Assembly (NCBI GenBank): GCA_019703815.1
Contig: AP023052.1
Coordinates: 930,001 to 994,000, forward strand
Reading direction: 5' to 3'
Origin: Thaumasiovibrio occultus
Lineage (GTDB): Bacteria > Pseudomonadota > Gammaproteobacteria > Enterobacterales > Vibrionaceae
DNA: 64,000 nt
Shown: piece by piece, positions 26,412-34,319 of the stretch
Layout: every line of letters begins with the position of its first letter
Numbering within the stretch: the stretch's first letter is position 1
Translations under genes and position numbers: made by a program
The notes under the pieces: model-generated
What the model was told of the DNA's origin: nothing
Seen by the model: only the letters and a program-made list of their open reading frames with translations
Database searches by the model: none

Positions 26412-26550
26412 CTGAAAGGACTGGAATAGTAGCTTTACTCACGCCTTATGGATTTTTATTGGTCCAGCAAACTCACCGACAGCGGTGTAGGTGAGTGAGC
26501 GCTCAACGCAAAAACGGAAGCGTGGCTGATGCTTCCGTTTTCTCTTTTTT
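26412..26550 (+). ncRNA. Candidate small RNA
   Basis: A possible transcript of about 140 bases. The upstream promoter-like pair TTGACG (26379-26384) and TACAAT (26400-26405) has a short 15-base spacer. The body contains a stem ACTCACC/GGTGAGT (26471-26496), and the 3' end is a perfect 11-bp stem AAAACGGAAGC/GCTTCCGTTTT (26511-26541) followed by CTCTTTTTT. The terminator could instead serve the leftward gene at 26605. No family recognised. Confidence 0.35.
26511..26550. terminator. Bidirectional terminator
   Basis: Perfect 11-bp stem with 9-base loop, T-rich on both strands. It should end the leftward acidic-protein gene and anything transcribed rightward in 26412-26550. Confidence 0.75.
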
Positions 26551-26604
26551 ATCGCAGATAGCGCTTAGATGAAGGTAGCTGGGGGTTACGATTGACTGCT
26601 CGGC

Positions 26605-27204
26605 TTACCAAAAGCCGCTATCTTCGTCGTCGTACTCTTCATCGTGGTCGTCTTCATAATCTTCTTCGGCATAATATTCATCGGCATCGTAGTACTGGGT
26701 GTACTCTGCGATGTCGATAGATAACAGTTCTGACCAAAGCGCACGAAGGTAAGTTTCAGGGCTATCGGAGTAGAGTTGCCAGTTATCTAGCGCGAACTTA
26801 TGCGCGATGATATCAACGGGGTCACCATCTTCAGCCACTCTCTCGTAGATTTTTGTTTGCCAGCTAATTTGCTCCTCTTGGTATTCAGAATTGTGAATTA
26901 GGCTCGCATTCGCTATGGAGACTTCAAGCACGCCACGAGCATCGTCAAAGAGTTCGATAGATGCTGCTTGTTCAATTGTTAGCGGTGGATCGTTTTCATC
27001 ATCGTAGTTTTCAAAAGGGCGATTAACAGGGTCCCATGGATAATCTTTATCTTCGGTTAGTTGGAGCAGCGCGAGCTCGGCCTGACGCAGATTTCTCATG
27101 TGTTCTTCAAGGTACTCCATGCCTTCTTTTTCGATTTCTTCAGCCCAATTTGCACTAGTTGTTAGCGGAAGCAGGCAAAGCAGTAACGCAAGGTACTTCT
27201 TCAT
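26605..27204 (-). CDS. Acidic secreted protein, unknown
   Basis: A 199-residue protein with a signal peptide (MKKYLALLLCLLPLTTSA). The mature chain is highly acidic and rich in aromatic residues. The last 45 residues are an extreme Asp/Glu/Tyr run (YYDADEYYAEEDYEDD and on). No Cys in the mature part and no recognised domain. Such tails may bind metal ions or suit a salty periplasm. Upstream, a weak purine-rich site GATATC precedes the ATG. Transcribed alone with a strong terminator. Function not known. Confidence 0.7.
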   Translation of the reverse strand: MKKYLALLLCLLPLTTSANWAEEIEKEGMEYLEEHMRNLRQAELALLQLTEDKDYPWDPVNRPFENYDDENDPPLTIEQAASIELFDDARGVLEVSIANASLIHNSEYQEEQISWQTKIYERVAEDGDPVDIIAHKFALDNWQLYSDSPETYLRALWSELLSIDIAEYTQYYDADEYYAEEDYEDDHDEEYDDEDSGFW

Positions 27205-27369
27205 TGTGATATCCTTATCTCGTGAATCCTAAATACAGCGACAACCTTGTATAATTTAAGGTTATTAAATTTGGTGAATATATAACGGGAGAATAATTAA
27301 AAATCAATATATAAATAAGGGGCGTAGCTCACTGTGATCAACACATGGATTCACTTTGTATCCGTTCGA

Positions 27370-27381
27370 GCAAACGTTTGC
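27370..27381. promoter_or_regulatory. PurR box upstream of the 5'-nucleotidase gene
   Basis: GCAAACGTTTGC, the perfect core of the PurR consensus ACGCAAACGTTTGCGT, lies 95 bases before the chosen ATG. The following TTTT is shared with the box at 61959-61970. Confidence 0.65.
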
Positions 27382-27475
27382 TTTTATGTGTGATTTGTCT
27401 CGCATTTTGTTGCTTGGTGATTCTCTATTGTGGCCGCCGAAGCAGGTCGCTTCTGATCACGTAGAAATAGAACTC

Positions 27476-29029
27476 ATGAAAAAGCATTCTAAATTGTTGT
27501 TCCCGCTAACCGCCCTTGTATTGGCGATGCCGTTTTCTTCATTGGCAGAGGTAAAAGAAGTGACTCTGCTACACACTAACGATATCGAAAGTGTGTATGA
27601 GCCAGTGGATGCATTCTGGAACCCTGACATTAGCCGCATTGGTGGTATCCCTTACCTTGCGACTTTGATCCATGAAACACGCGCTGAAGAAGAGATCAGC
27701 TTCCTGTTTGATGCGGGTGACATTTTCACCGGCTCTCTATCAAAGCAAACCCAAGGCAAACTGGCATTCGATTTGTACAGCGCCATGGGTTACGACGCCA
27801 TCGCGCTGGGTAACCATGAGTTCGAATACGGCTGGCAAACCCTAAAAGCGGTGATGCCTCGCGCAGAATACCCAGTATTGAACGCCAACATTAAGTTTGA
27901 AGAGAACGATGCCCCGTTTGCGCAGCCTTACAATATTATCGAGCGCGATGGCGTGCGTATCGGTGTGATTGGTGTGATGGGGATTGATGCGTTCTATAAC
28001 ACCATGTGGAAAGGCAACCGCCAAGGTTTGACGATTGATAACCCAACCGAAGTGGTGCAGTACTGGGTTGATCAAATTCACGATGACGTCGATATGATTG
28101 TGGTGCTAACTCACCAGAACAAGACGGCACCAATGCAAACCGATAAAGAAGCCGATCCTGAAGTGCAGCGCGGTTTCGATGAAGACTACGCGATGGCGGG
28201 TGCGCTGAAAAACGTTGACGTGATCTTTGGTGGTCACTCTGATCACGGTTTGTGGGAGCCCGCGGTTCACCCTGAAACCGGCACTGTGGTTGGCCTGACG
28301 TTTGGTCAAGGCAAGTACTTGGGCTACACCAAGTTCGAAGTTAATACTGAGACCAACCAGGTTGAGTTTGTGGAAGGTAAGTTGATCCCTGTCGAATCTG
28401 ACGAGCTTGAGCGCGATGCACGCACGGGTCAACTGATTGATGACGCGCGCGCGGCTTTCCCTGAGCTAAGCGAAACGATCGCGACGATTGATGCAACGGC
28501 TTACCGTCGTTACTACCGCGAATCGAACATCGGTAACCTCGTCGCCGATATGATGCGTGATGAAGCGGGCGCTGATATCGGTATGATCAGCTCAGGCAGT
28601 ATCCGCGTCGATCTTAACCAAGGCCCGGTGACCCTTGAGAACGTTATGAACGTGTTCCCGTTCACCGACAAACTGGCGGTGGTTTCGATCAGTGGCGCGC
28701 AAGTGAAAGAACTGCTTGAATACAGTTACACTTTGCCGTACGGTCTGGCGCAATTTTCTGGCATCGAAGCGACTTACGACAGCCAGCGTCCAGAAGGTGA
28801 GCGTCTGATCTCGCTGAAGATCAACGGCACTGAAGCGAACGACGACAAGCAGTACCGCGTTGCGACATATTCTTACGCGGCAAGCGGTGGTGACGGTTAC
28901 CACGTGTTTGCCGAAGGCACGCCAGTGTCGGAAGGCGATAAAGTGATGAACGTGCTGATCGATCAGTTCAAAGCACGTAAGAACGTGGAAGTGCCAGCAC
29001 TCGGTCGTCAAGTGGATGTAAGTCGCTAG
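27476..29029 (+). CDS. Periplasmic UshA-like 5'-nucleotidase / metallophosphatase
   Basis: The 517-residue precursor has a signal peptide ending near SSLA. It has the two UshA domains: an N-terminal calcineurin-like metallophosphatase (LLHTNDIESVYEP, FDAGDIFTGS, ALGNHEFEYGW, VVLTHQNKT, FGGHSDH) and a C-terminal substrate-specificity domain (ESNIGNLVADMMR, ISSGSIRVDL, SGGDGYHVF). It hydrolyses nucleotides or UDP-sugars in the periplasm so that nucleosides can be recovered. HND in the first motif is intact. Start chosen at MKKHSK; the frame runs 40 codons farther upstream through the PurR box, which would displace the signal peptide. The PurR box suggests control by purine supply. Confidence 0.88.
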   Translation: MKKHSKLLFPLTALVLAMPFSSLAEVKEVTLLHTNDIESVYEPVDAFWNPDISRIGGIPYLATLIHETRAEEEISFLFDAGDIFTGSLSKQTQGKLAFDLYSAMGYDAIALGNHEFEYGWQTLKAVMPRAEYPVLNANIKFEENDAPFAQPYNIIERDGVRIGVIGVMGIDAFYNTMWKGNRQGLTIDNPTEVVQYWVDQIHDDVDMIVVLTHQNKTAPMQTDKEADPEVQRGFDEDYAMAGALKNVDVIFGGHSDHGLWEPAVHPETGTVVGLTFGQGKYLGYTKFEVNTETNQVEFVEGKLIPVESDELERDARTGQLIDDARAAFPELSETIATIDATAYRRYYRESNIGNLVADMMRDEAGADIGMISSGSIRVDLNQGPVTLENVMNVFPFTDKLAVVSISGAQVKELLEYSYTLPYGLAQFSGIEATYDSQRPEGERLISLKINGTEANDDKQYRVATYSYAASGGDGYHVFAEGTPVSEGDKVMNVLIDQFKARKNVEVPALGRQVDVSR

Positions 29030-29057
29030 GTTATAACCGCGTTTTACAGGCCCTTAT

Positions 29058-30626
29058 TTGACCACATTTCGACAGCACTACAACGGCTGCAAAACTTATG
29101 GTTGCGCCCACTGTGGCGATCCGACGCCGTCGTTGTATGTGCCTTCTCATCGACTGGGCTTTGCCGCGTGGCATTGCCCTTTGTGCGGCGCCTACCCGCC
29201 GCTACTGCTCGACGCACCTATCGTGGCCTTGGCTGAGCAGATCGCCAGCACCTCTTTTCCTACGTTCACGTCGCCCTGTTGTCCCTCGCCCCATTGGGTG
29301 CGCTATGGCAAAACCGGGGCAGGCAGTGCCCGTTATCGTTGCAATTCCTGTCGTAAAGTCACCACCTTACCTTCAGCGCAAACGTTAAGTGCGTTGCTGG
29401 ATCCGTTGTGGCAATTGTTGCGCCAAGGCGTCGCGCCGTGGGAAGTGGCCAAAACCTTGGGCTTGAACAACAAGCTAATGGGGTTACGCTGGCAAAAACT
29501 GGCGGCGTTATTCGCGCAGTATGGTCATTTAGTGCAATCACAGATTTTGAGTCATGAGCCGCTCAGCGCTGAGCACATCAGCCAAGAGAAACCCCTATTG
29601 CATACTCGCAGTCGTCAGCAAAGCTGCCGCTCTGGGTTAGCGCGTGCGGGAAATAAAGCGGCGATGCTGTGGACGCTGACCACGCTTGATCTGCGCAGCG
29701 GTTACGTGGTGCTGATCAGTGATAACTGGTGGGCTGGCAATAGCGACGACATTAGCGCCAACCACAGCGGAAACCATAGCGCCAAAAATTGGCTTGAAGC
29801 TAGCCGATATCGGGCGATGTTGCGAAGCGCGACGCCACACGTTTCATCGCACCCGGTTGATGCAAATCGAGGTGAAGGGCAGGGCACAGACAGCCGCCAA
29901 GACAGCCGAAGCGATAACAGTGCTGCCGAGGTGATCCAACTGGCAGAGCAGACTTATCAATCGATTTTTGCGCGGGCGCAGTTTGATGAGCTGAAATACT
30001 GCCCGTGGGAGAATAGCCAAGTGGCGCAAGGGGCATTGCTGCGTCCGGTGTTCGCCGCCCATGCACATATGCAGAATTTGCGCGCTGTGATTGCAGGGCG
30101 TCATCATCCGCATTTGGTGCTAGAGCACGAAAGCTTTTTGCGCGGCGCGGCAATCACTGCGTTTAGCGAAGCGGTAAACAGCGGAGAGATGAGCCTGTAT
30201 TACGCTCACTGTATCAAGTTAGTCAGGACGCCAGACTCCGAGAAAACGTCAGCGCCGACATCGCATAAACTGAGCTGGTGGCCGGAGAAATGGCAGTGTG
30301 AACACCTATCGCGCAATGGCGAACCTTGGCAGATTGGGGTTGGGCTTCTTTCACCTAATAGTCAGAACGTCACCGCGAAGGCGCTGTTTGCGCAGCGTCC
30401 GGATTGGCATCAGCAGTTTTGGCAAGCGTGGGAGGCGTGGTTGCCGAGCGTGCAAGCGGCGCGATTGAGTGCCGAGCGGGTGGCGCAGTGGCGAGAGATT
30501 TTCCGCTGTCTTTACAATGAACGCCTAATGCCAAAGGCATGGCAGCATAACCTGCGTTCTATTGGTGCGCTGGTGGATGCGATAAATCAACACACCGCCG
30601 CGCAGTTTGTGCAGAAGACAGATTAG
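29058..30626 (+). CDS. Zinc-ribbon protein with transposase-like architecture
   Basis: The 522-residue protein starts at TTG; no ATG is available for 138 codons. It opens with two zinc ribbons: CAHC...CPLC (residues 16-43) and a CCPSPHW...YRCNSC element (73-98). The second has the layout of InsA/IS1-type transposase N-termini (CPxC...RYxCxxC). A helical segment resembling a helix-turn-helix (PWEVAKTLGLNNKLMGLRW) follows. Then a stretch WTLTTLDLRSGYVVLISDN looks like the first strand pair of an RNase H-like domain, and a later HLVLEHESF holds a Glu. A low-complexity His/Asn/Ser/Asp insert fills about 230-290. No terminal repeats flank it. It may be a domesticated transposase; function unknown. 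Confidence 0.6.
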   Translation: MTTFRQHYNGCKTYGCAHCGDPTPSLYVPSHRLGFAAWHCPLCGAYPPLLLDAPIVALAEQIASTSFPTFTSPCCPSPHWVRYGKTGAGSARYRCNSCRKVTTLPSAQTLSALLDPLWQLLRQGVAPWEVAKTLGLNNKLMGLRWQKLAALFAQYGHLVQSQILSHEPLSAEHISQEKPLLHTRSRQQSCRSGLARAGNKAAMLWTLTTLDLRSGYVVLISDNWWAGNSDDISANHSGNHSAKNWLEASRYRAMLRSATPHVSSHPVDANRGEGQGTDSRQDSRSDNSAAEVIQLAEQTYQSIFARAQFDELKYCPWENSQVAQGALLRPVFAAHAHMQNLRAVIAGRHHPHLVLEHESFLRGAAITAFSEAVNSGEMSLYYAHCIKLVRTPDSEKTSAPTSHKLSWWPEKWQCEHLSRNGEPWQIGVGLLSPNSQNVTAKALFAQRPDWHQQFWQAWEAWLPSVQAARLSAERVAQWREIFRCLYNERLMPKAWQHNLRSIGALVDAINQHTAAQFVQKTD

Positions 30627-30628
30627 AG

Positions 30629-30730
30629 CAAACAACAAAACGGGAAAGTGAGGGATAAAGAAAGAAGACGAACAAGACAAGAAAGAGAAAAGGCAAAAAA
30701 TCCGAGAAGATGAAAAAACGAGAACGCTAA
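30629..30730 (+). other. Polypurine tract downstream of the zinc-ribbon gene
   Basis: About 100 bases are almost wholly A and G on the plus strand (runs such as GAAAGAAGACG and AAGAAAGAGAAAAGG). No gene or hairpin seen. Similar in texture to the moaD-moaE spacer at 45650-45779. Confidence 0.5.
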
Positions 30731-30806
30731 AACAGCCGCAAGCCTATCTTGAACCCGCCCAGCCTGAATGAGTACATCTGAATTACTACACCTGAATGAA
30801 CACCGC

Positions 30807-31091
30807 CTAGGCCGCCACAGTGCGATAGAGCTGCTGATAGAACGCCATCACACTTTCGGCGAGCTCTGGGCTGTGATCCCGCAGCTTATCCCCCCAGTTG
30901 TGATTCTGCAACGCATCACTCGCTAGAGCATCAAGCTCGCCTGATTTGAGCATGTTAATCCGCGTTTCCACGCCCACCGCTTCCCACGCTAGCGCCTCGT
31001 GCTGCCACGATTTTTCATGAAAGTGCGCCGCTCGTTGGTAAAGCGCTGCTAACAAGGCATCGCCAAGCTCGATAAGGTTATCTTGACCCAT
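30807..31091 (-). CDS. Small hypothetical protein
   Basis: A 94-residue, mostly helical protein (GQDNLIELGDALLAALYQRAAHF, WQHEALAWEAVGVETRINMLKSG). Its ATG overlaps the last codons of the DUF2971 gene by 14 bases, so the two are probably co-transcribed and coupled. No domain recognised. An immunity or accessory role to the upstream DUF2971 protein is only a guess from position. Confidence 0.55.
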   Translation of the reverse strand: MGQDNLIELGDALLAALYQRAAHFHEKSWQHEALAWEAVGVETRINMLKSGELDALASDALQNHNWGDKLRDHSPELAESVMAFYQQLYRTVAA

Positions 31092-31863
31092 TGTATTCCA
31101 ATAATAAATTCATAGATTCTATTTCTACTAAGTCCAGAGCAAACTTGTTTGGAACTCTAACGCATTCATAAAAACGAATGTTGTTATCGTGCTTTAACGT
31201 TTCAAAAATGAACTCTCGATGTTCATTTGGCATTTTTAAACCAAAAATTATCCCTGTAACAGGAGGTACGAGGATGTCTTCCACTCGATTCCCTTGTCTG
31301 GATACAATGCGCCATTCTTTCTCGTATTTCCAATCTTCTGATTTAGTAAATAGGTTCACACTCGTTAGATCTGTCTCACGGTATAAGTTGGGGTAATCTA
31401 GGCAGTAGTCCACAGGTCTGCACATCACATGGCTTAAAATATTCAAGGGATTGGGTTCTCGTGCGTACTCAACGTAAAAGCCCGTATGATTAGATGCATA
31501 GTGAGCCCACATTAATAATTGTTTGGGATCTTCAGATAAGGAATAAACGCCAATGCTCTTAGATTCATCAAAGTGTTTTTGAAGAGAATTGTCTTCAATA
31601 TTGATATTTTCATTGAACGACATTAAGTGTTGCATTTTCTTTTGCTCAGCTTCCGCTGGTTCATATAAACGGTCAATAACACTAAATAGTTGATACTGAG
31701 CATCTTCTGGAGTTTTTGACCCAAAAGGAATCATGTTGCAGTCAAAAGGGTCATTGAATGTGTCTGGTATTGCGAACCATGCTTCTTTCTTGGCCACCAT
31801 TCTGACATTACGTTCGCTATACTCTCTGTATTTGTAAAGCTTTGTTATTTCAGGGTACTTCAT
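31078..31863 (-). CDS. DUF2971 protein
   Basis: A 261-residue cytoplasmic protein with the DUF2971 (PF11185) pattern: LYKYREYSERN near the N-terminus, FNDPFDCN, GVYSLSEDPKQLLMWAHYASNHTGFYVEY and YEKEWRIV. The family is widespread in accessory and defence-associated islands and has no settled function. Start chosen at MKYPEI because GGAG is six bases upstream; the frame runs 69 codons farther but overlaps the gene above. Codon use is AT-rich compared with pdxY or uvrB, suggesting transfer. It overlaps the next small gene. Confidence 0.75.
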   Translation of the reverse strand: MKYPEITKLYKYREYSERNVRMVAKKEAWFAIPDTFNDPFDCNMIPFGSKTPEDAQYQLFSVIDRLYEPAEAEQKKMQHLMSFNENINIEDNSLQKHFDESKSIGVYSLSEDPKQLLMWAHYASNHTGFYVEYAREPNPLNILSHVMCRPVDYCLDYPNLYRETDLTSVNLFTKSEDWKYEKEWRIVSRQGNRVEDILVPPVTGIIFGLKMPNEHREFIFETLKHDNNIRFYECVRVPNKFALDLVEIESMNLLLEYNGSR

Positions 31864-31909
31864 CTCTTTCTCCAACATGCACGCCGCTATCAAGTCGAAT
31901 GCACAGCCG

Positions 31910-32290
31910 TTACTGGCCGAGTTGTTGCTCATCAACCAAGGCGTTATAAATCGCGATGATGTCGAGTGACCAGTTCTCGGATCTGCCGCTATAGTGGCGC
32001 TGGCCCCATTCAAAACACGCCTCAAGTGAAGTGGAATAAAATTCGTCACAGTCGCCTTCAAGTGTTTCAACCGTCTCGAATTCCTCTAAGCACGGCGATA
32101 AGTCATAGAGCATATCAAGCCCTTGCTTGAGCTTGATGTGAAATTGGTTATCAGCTTGGCGAAGTTCCAGCCAATCAAATGTCTTTGATCCGAAATACTC
32201 ATTGATGCCAATGAACTGCACTAAGGTTCGCCCTAACTTGAGGTGCACAGGGATTTTCTTAGGATCGATTACGCTTATCTTTTTCATCAT
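31910..32290 (-). CDS. Hypothetical protein, immunity-like
   Basis: A 126-residue acidic protein with several aromatic residues (WLELRQADNQFHIKLKQGLDMLYDLSPCLEEFE, FEWGQRHYSG). It has no signal peptide and no domain that I can name. It lies 46 bases upstream of the DUF2971 gene on the same strand, so it may be the first gene of a three-gene unit. The size and acidity resemble immunity proteins, but this is only a loose similarity. The Shine-Dalgarno is weak and the ATG could be either of two adjacent ones. Confidence 0.5.
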   Translation of the reverse strand: MMKKISVIDPKKIPVHLKLGRTLVQFIGINEYFGSKTFDWLELRQADNQFHIKLKQGLDMLYDLSPCLEEFETVETLEGDCDEFYSTSLEACFEWGQRHYSGRSENWSLDIIAIYNALVDEQQLGQ

Positions 32291-32670
32291 GCTGTGTCTT
32301 CATCGTGCCGTACCATCGTCGTACGTGCTTTCATCGTGCTATGCCGTTATCTGGCGATACCCTACTGGGCGTTTTGTCACTTTAGCTGTATACGGTTTTA
32401 TTGCAGTGTGCAAAGGGAGAAAGCTTCGACATAAATCGCAGATTTATTGCGGCTTTCCCAAGCTTTTGGTTAACCTCATATTTATGCAATTATCTTCGCG
32501 ATGTTTTGCTTGTATGCAATGGCGTGGCTTGATAATTATTACTGGCGCAATTTTGCGTTTGATGTCGAAAGAACTGAGGCCTGCGCTTGGCGAATGGGGC
32601 GAGTTCATTGACACTGCTTACCCATACTGCGCAGCGGTAGATAAAGTGCACTAACAATCAAAGGGTCTAT
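32291..32670. other. Intergenic region between hypothetical genes
   Basis: 380 bases. A plus-strand ORF covers most of it (to 32654) but overlaps the leftward gene start, lacks a Shine-Dalgarno and has no recognisable domain, so it is not called. TTCATCGTGC recurs in 32298-32340. Nothing else is recognised. Confidence 0.4.
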
Positions 32671-33468
32671 ATGCTGGTTAATAAAATTATTGTGTCGCGT
32701 GAGAGTGTTGAGAGCAACGAGCCCTATGAGGTGGTACTCGCCAATATTGAGTTCTTGAATATCCTGTTCAGTGAATTAGTGCACGACAGCGAAGTGTCTA
32801 GCGAGGCGCTGAAAAGCTATTTCGTCGACTATTACCTCGCGCAAGTTGAGAACGGTGGCTTTGCGCAGTTTGTCTATAACTCTCGCCTGAATGAAAACGT
32901 ACTTAAGTTGGTGCATAGCGGACTGGAAGCAATGGGCGCAAAGCAGCACCTTAGTGTGTATGAACAAAGCATTGAATTGCTCGATCGGCTTGGTAACGAG
33001 GGCGTTGACGTTTTTCTGTCGAGCGAGCTCTTTGGCGATAATCCGGAACGTGATTTATTGAACCTCAATAACAATGCGTTTTTTGATGTTCAGCAGGGTG
33101 AAGATCTGGTCGAATTTAACGCGCGTTGGTTAAAACAGCATCCTGACTTACAGGTGATCGAGCAAGAGGAAATGGCGGCGTTTGTCGATACGGTGGTGGC
33201 GCAAATTCCTGATCTGGCGGAGCGTCAGCAGCGGGTGCGTGATGCCGAGCCGCGTTATAGCAAACTGATCCGCGCTTTGTGTGAACAAGCAGGTCAAACC
33301 CTCGACAGAATTACTGCAGGGGATCCGACGTTTGAATATCAAGGTGAACGCTATCTGGCGTGGCACTTTATTACTGATAAAGGCCACCACTATATGGTGG
33401 AGCTCGACGACAGAGCGATTATGTTCTGGGGCGACAACGACAGTATCGTGGTAGAAATCGCCTGCTAA
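32671..33468 (+). CDS. DUF4375 / DMP19-like protein
   Basis: A 265-residue cytosolic protein with the DMP19/DUF4375 (PF14300) core at residues 50-165: YFVDYYLAQVENGGFAQFVYNS, then a helix with GLEAMGAKQHLSVYEQ and FNARWLKQHPDL. The name comes from a DNA-mimic protein of Neisseria, so DNA-binding-protein mimicry is possible. The last 70 residues add a beta-rich segment (EYQGERYLAWHFITDKGHHYMVELDDRAI). AAGGGTC precedes the ATG. Divergent from the DUF2971 unit; both lie in the accessory stretch. Confidence 0.72.
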   Translation: MLVNKIIVSRESVESNEPYEVVLANIEFLNILFSELVHDSEVSSEALKSYFVDYYLAQVENGGFAQFVYNSRLNENVLKLVHSGLEAMGAKQHLSVYEQSIELLDRLGNEGVDVFLSSELFGDNPERDLLNLNNNAFFDVQQGEDLVEFNARWLKQHPDLQVIEQEEMAAFVDTVVAQIPDLAERQQRVRDAEPRYSKLIRALCEQAGQTLDRITAGDPTFEYQGERYLAWHFITDKGHHYMVELDDRAIMFWGDNDSIVVEIAC

Positions 33469-33508
33469 TCGAGCGCTCCGTTATGGAAAGTCCTCGTCGC
33501 TCAGCCCG

Positions 33509-33985
33509 TTATGGCGTTTTATCAGAGGGGATTCTAAATAGGGCGCCCTGCTCATACCCATTGTGATGGTCTCCAATGCGTTGCCAGCCAAGCCGGTTGG
33601 CAACCTTTAAACTGCCCGTATTGTCATCGGCGATGAAAAGATGGAGACGCGTAAAATCGGTGCGCGGAGCCAGTTCAGCAATGGCAATCTGGCACATTCG
33701 CGAAGCATAGCCTTGTCCCCAAAATGGGCGACGCAGGAAATAGCCAAAGTCCCATTCACCATCGATTTGTTTGATCCCACAAAAACCGATCAGCTGTTGC
33801 GATTGGCAATGACGAAACACCAAACGCGACGGCGTATGGCGCGCTTCATCAAACCAGGCTTGTGCTTCACTGTCAGTGAGCGGACGTCGGGGACCGAGAT
33901 AGCGCATCACATCGGGGTCTTGAAGCAATTCAAACACTTCCGTTTTGTCGCCTTCGTTCAGCGCAGAGCTCTCAATCGCATCCAT
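33509..33985 (-). CDS. GNAT acetyltransferase, RimJ/RimL type
   Basis: A 158-residue acetyl-CoA-dependent N-acyltransferase. The GNAT core is plain: LVFRHCQSQQLIGFCGIKQIDGEWDFGYFLRRPFWGQGYASRM with the Q-x-x-G-x-A acetyl-CoA loop, and ADDNTGSLKVANRLGWQRIG. The N-terminal TxRLxLR strand of many relatives is short or missing. AAGGA lies 11 bases before the ATG. Substrate not predictable. Convergent to the DUF4375 gene. Confidence 0.82.
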   Translation of the reverse strand: MDAIESSALNEGDKTEVFELLQDPDVMRYLGPRRPLTDSEAQAWFDEARHTPSRLVFRHCQSQQLIGFCGIKQIDGEWDFGYFLRRPFWGQGYASRMCQIAIAELAPRTDFTRLHLFIADDNTGSLKVANRLGWQRIGDHHNGYEQGALFRIPSDKTP

Positions 33986-34319
33986 GATGGGTTTCCTTTT
34001 TACGTCATGTGATCTGTCAATTTAACTTCCATAATTATCAATAACATATCGATTTATCGGATGGCGTTCAATCACGGTGTGGCTATTGGTTAGGTAGAGT
34101 GGCTGTTTGGTTGAGAGGCAGTTTTGCGAAGAGACTGTTTCACAAAGAGATGGCTTGGCACATCGCTAGTTTGGCAGACTGGCAGCTCGGTAAAGAGGTC
34201 GTTTGATAAGAAGGCGGTGTGATAGATGAAGTGCTGCGTCCCGCTAGGTCGTGATCGATAGCGGTGTTTTTGCTTGTTAAAACGTCGCGGCTAACGGGTA
34301 GCCGCGATAGGAGAAAGGT
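33986..34319. other. Intergenic region with a terminator
   Basis: 334 bases, no ORF believed. GT-rich and purine-rich patches (34080-34220). A 9-bp hairpin at 34285-34307 ends the leftward hydrolase transcript. Confidence 0.5.
34285..34307 (-). terminator. Terminator of the secreted hydrolase gene
   Basis: Perfect stem TCGCGGCTA/TAGCCGCGA with a 5-base loop; on the minus strand it is followed by CGTTTTAAC. It lies 12 bases after the stop codon. Confidence 0.65.

Larger units (their letters stand above)
26115..26604. other. Intergenic region with promoter-like and terminator elements
   Basis: 490 bases without a convincing ORF. It includes a promoter-like TTGACG-15-TACAAT at 26379-26405 and, 100 bases on, two stem-loops, the second a terminator. 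See the candidate sRNA at 26412-26550. Confidence 0.5.

Noticed and set aside
26689-26707. GTAGTAC-N5-GTACTCT, resembling the proposed TrmB operator
   Set aside because: It lies inside the coding sequence of the acidic secreted protein, where tandem Tyr codons explain the GTAC strings, and not near any promoter.
29058-30626. An active insertion sequence
   Set aside because: No terminal inverted repeats or target duplication are visible around the gene, and it directly follows the nucleotidase gene.
32320-32335. GTCGTACG in the spacer upstream of a hypothetical gene
   Set aside because: Only one half-site is present, with no matching second half and no sugar gene next to it.
32202-32654. 150-codon plus-strand ORF
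   Set aside because: It overlaps the start of a better leftward gene, lacks a Shine-Dalgarno and has no recognisable domain or plausible composition.
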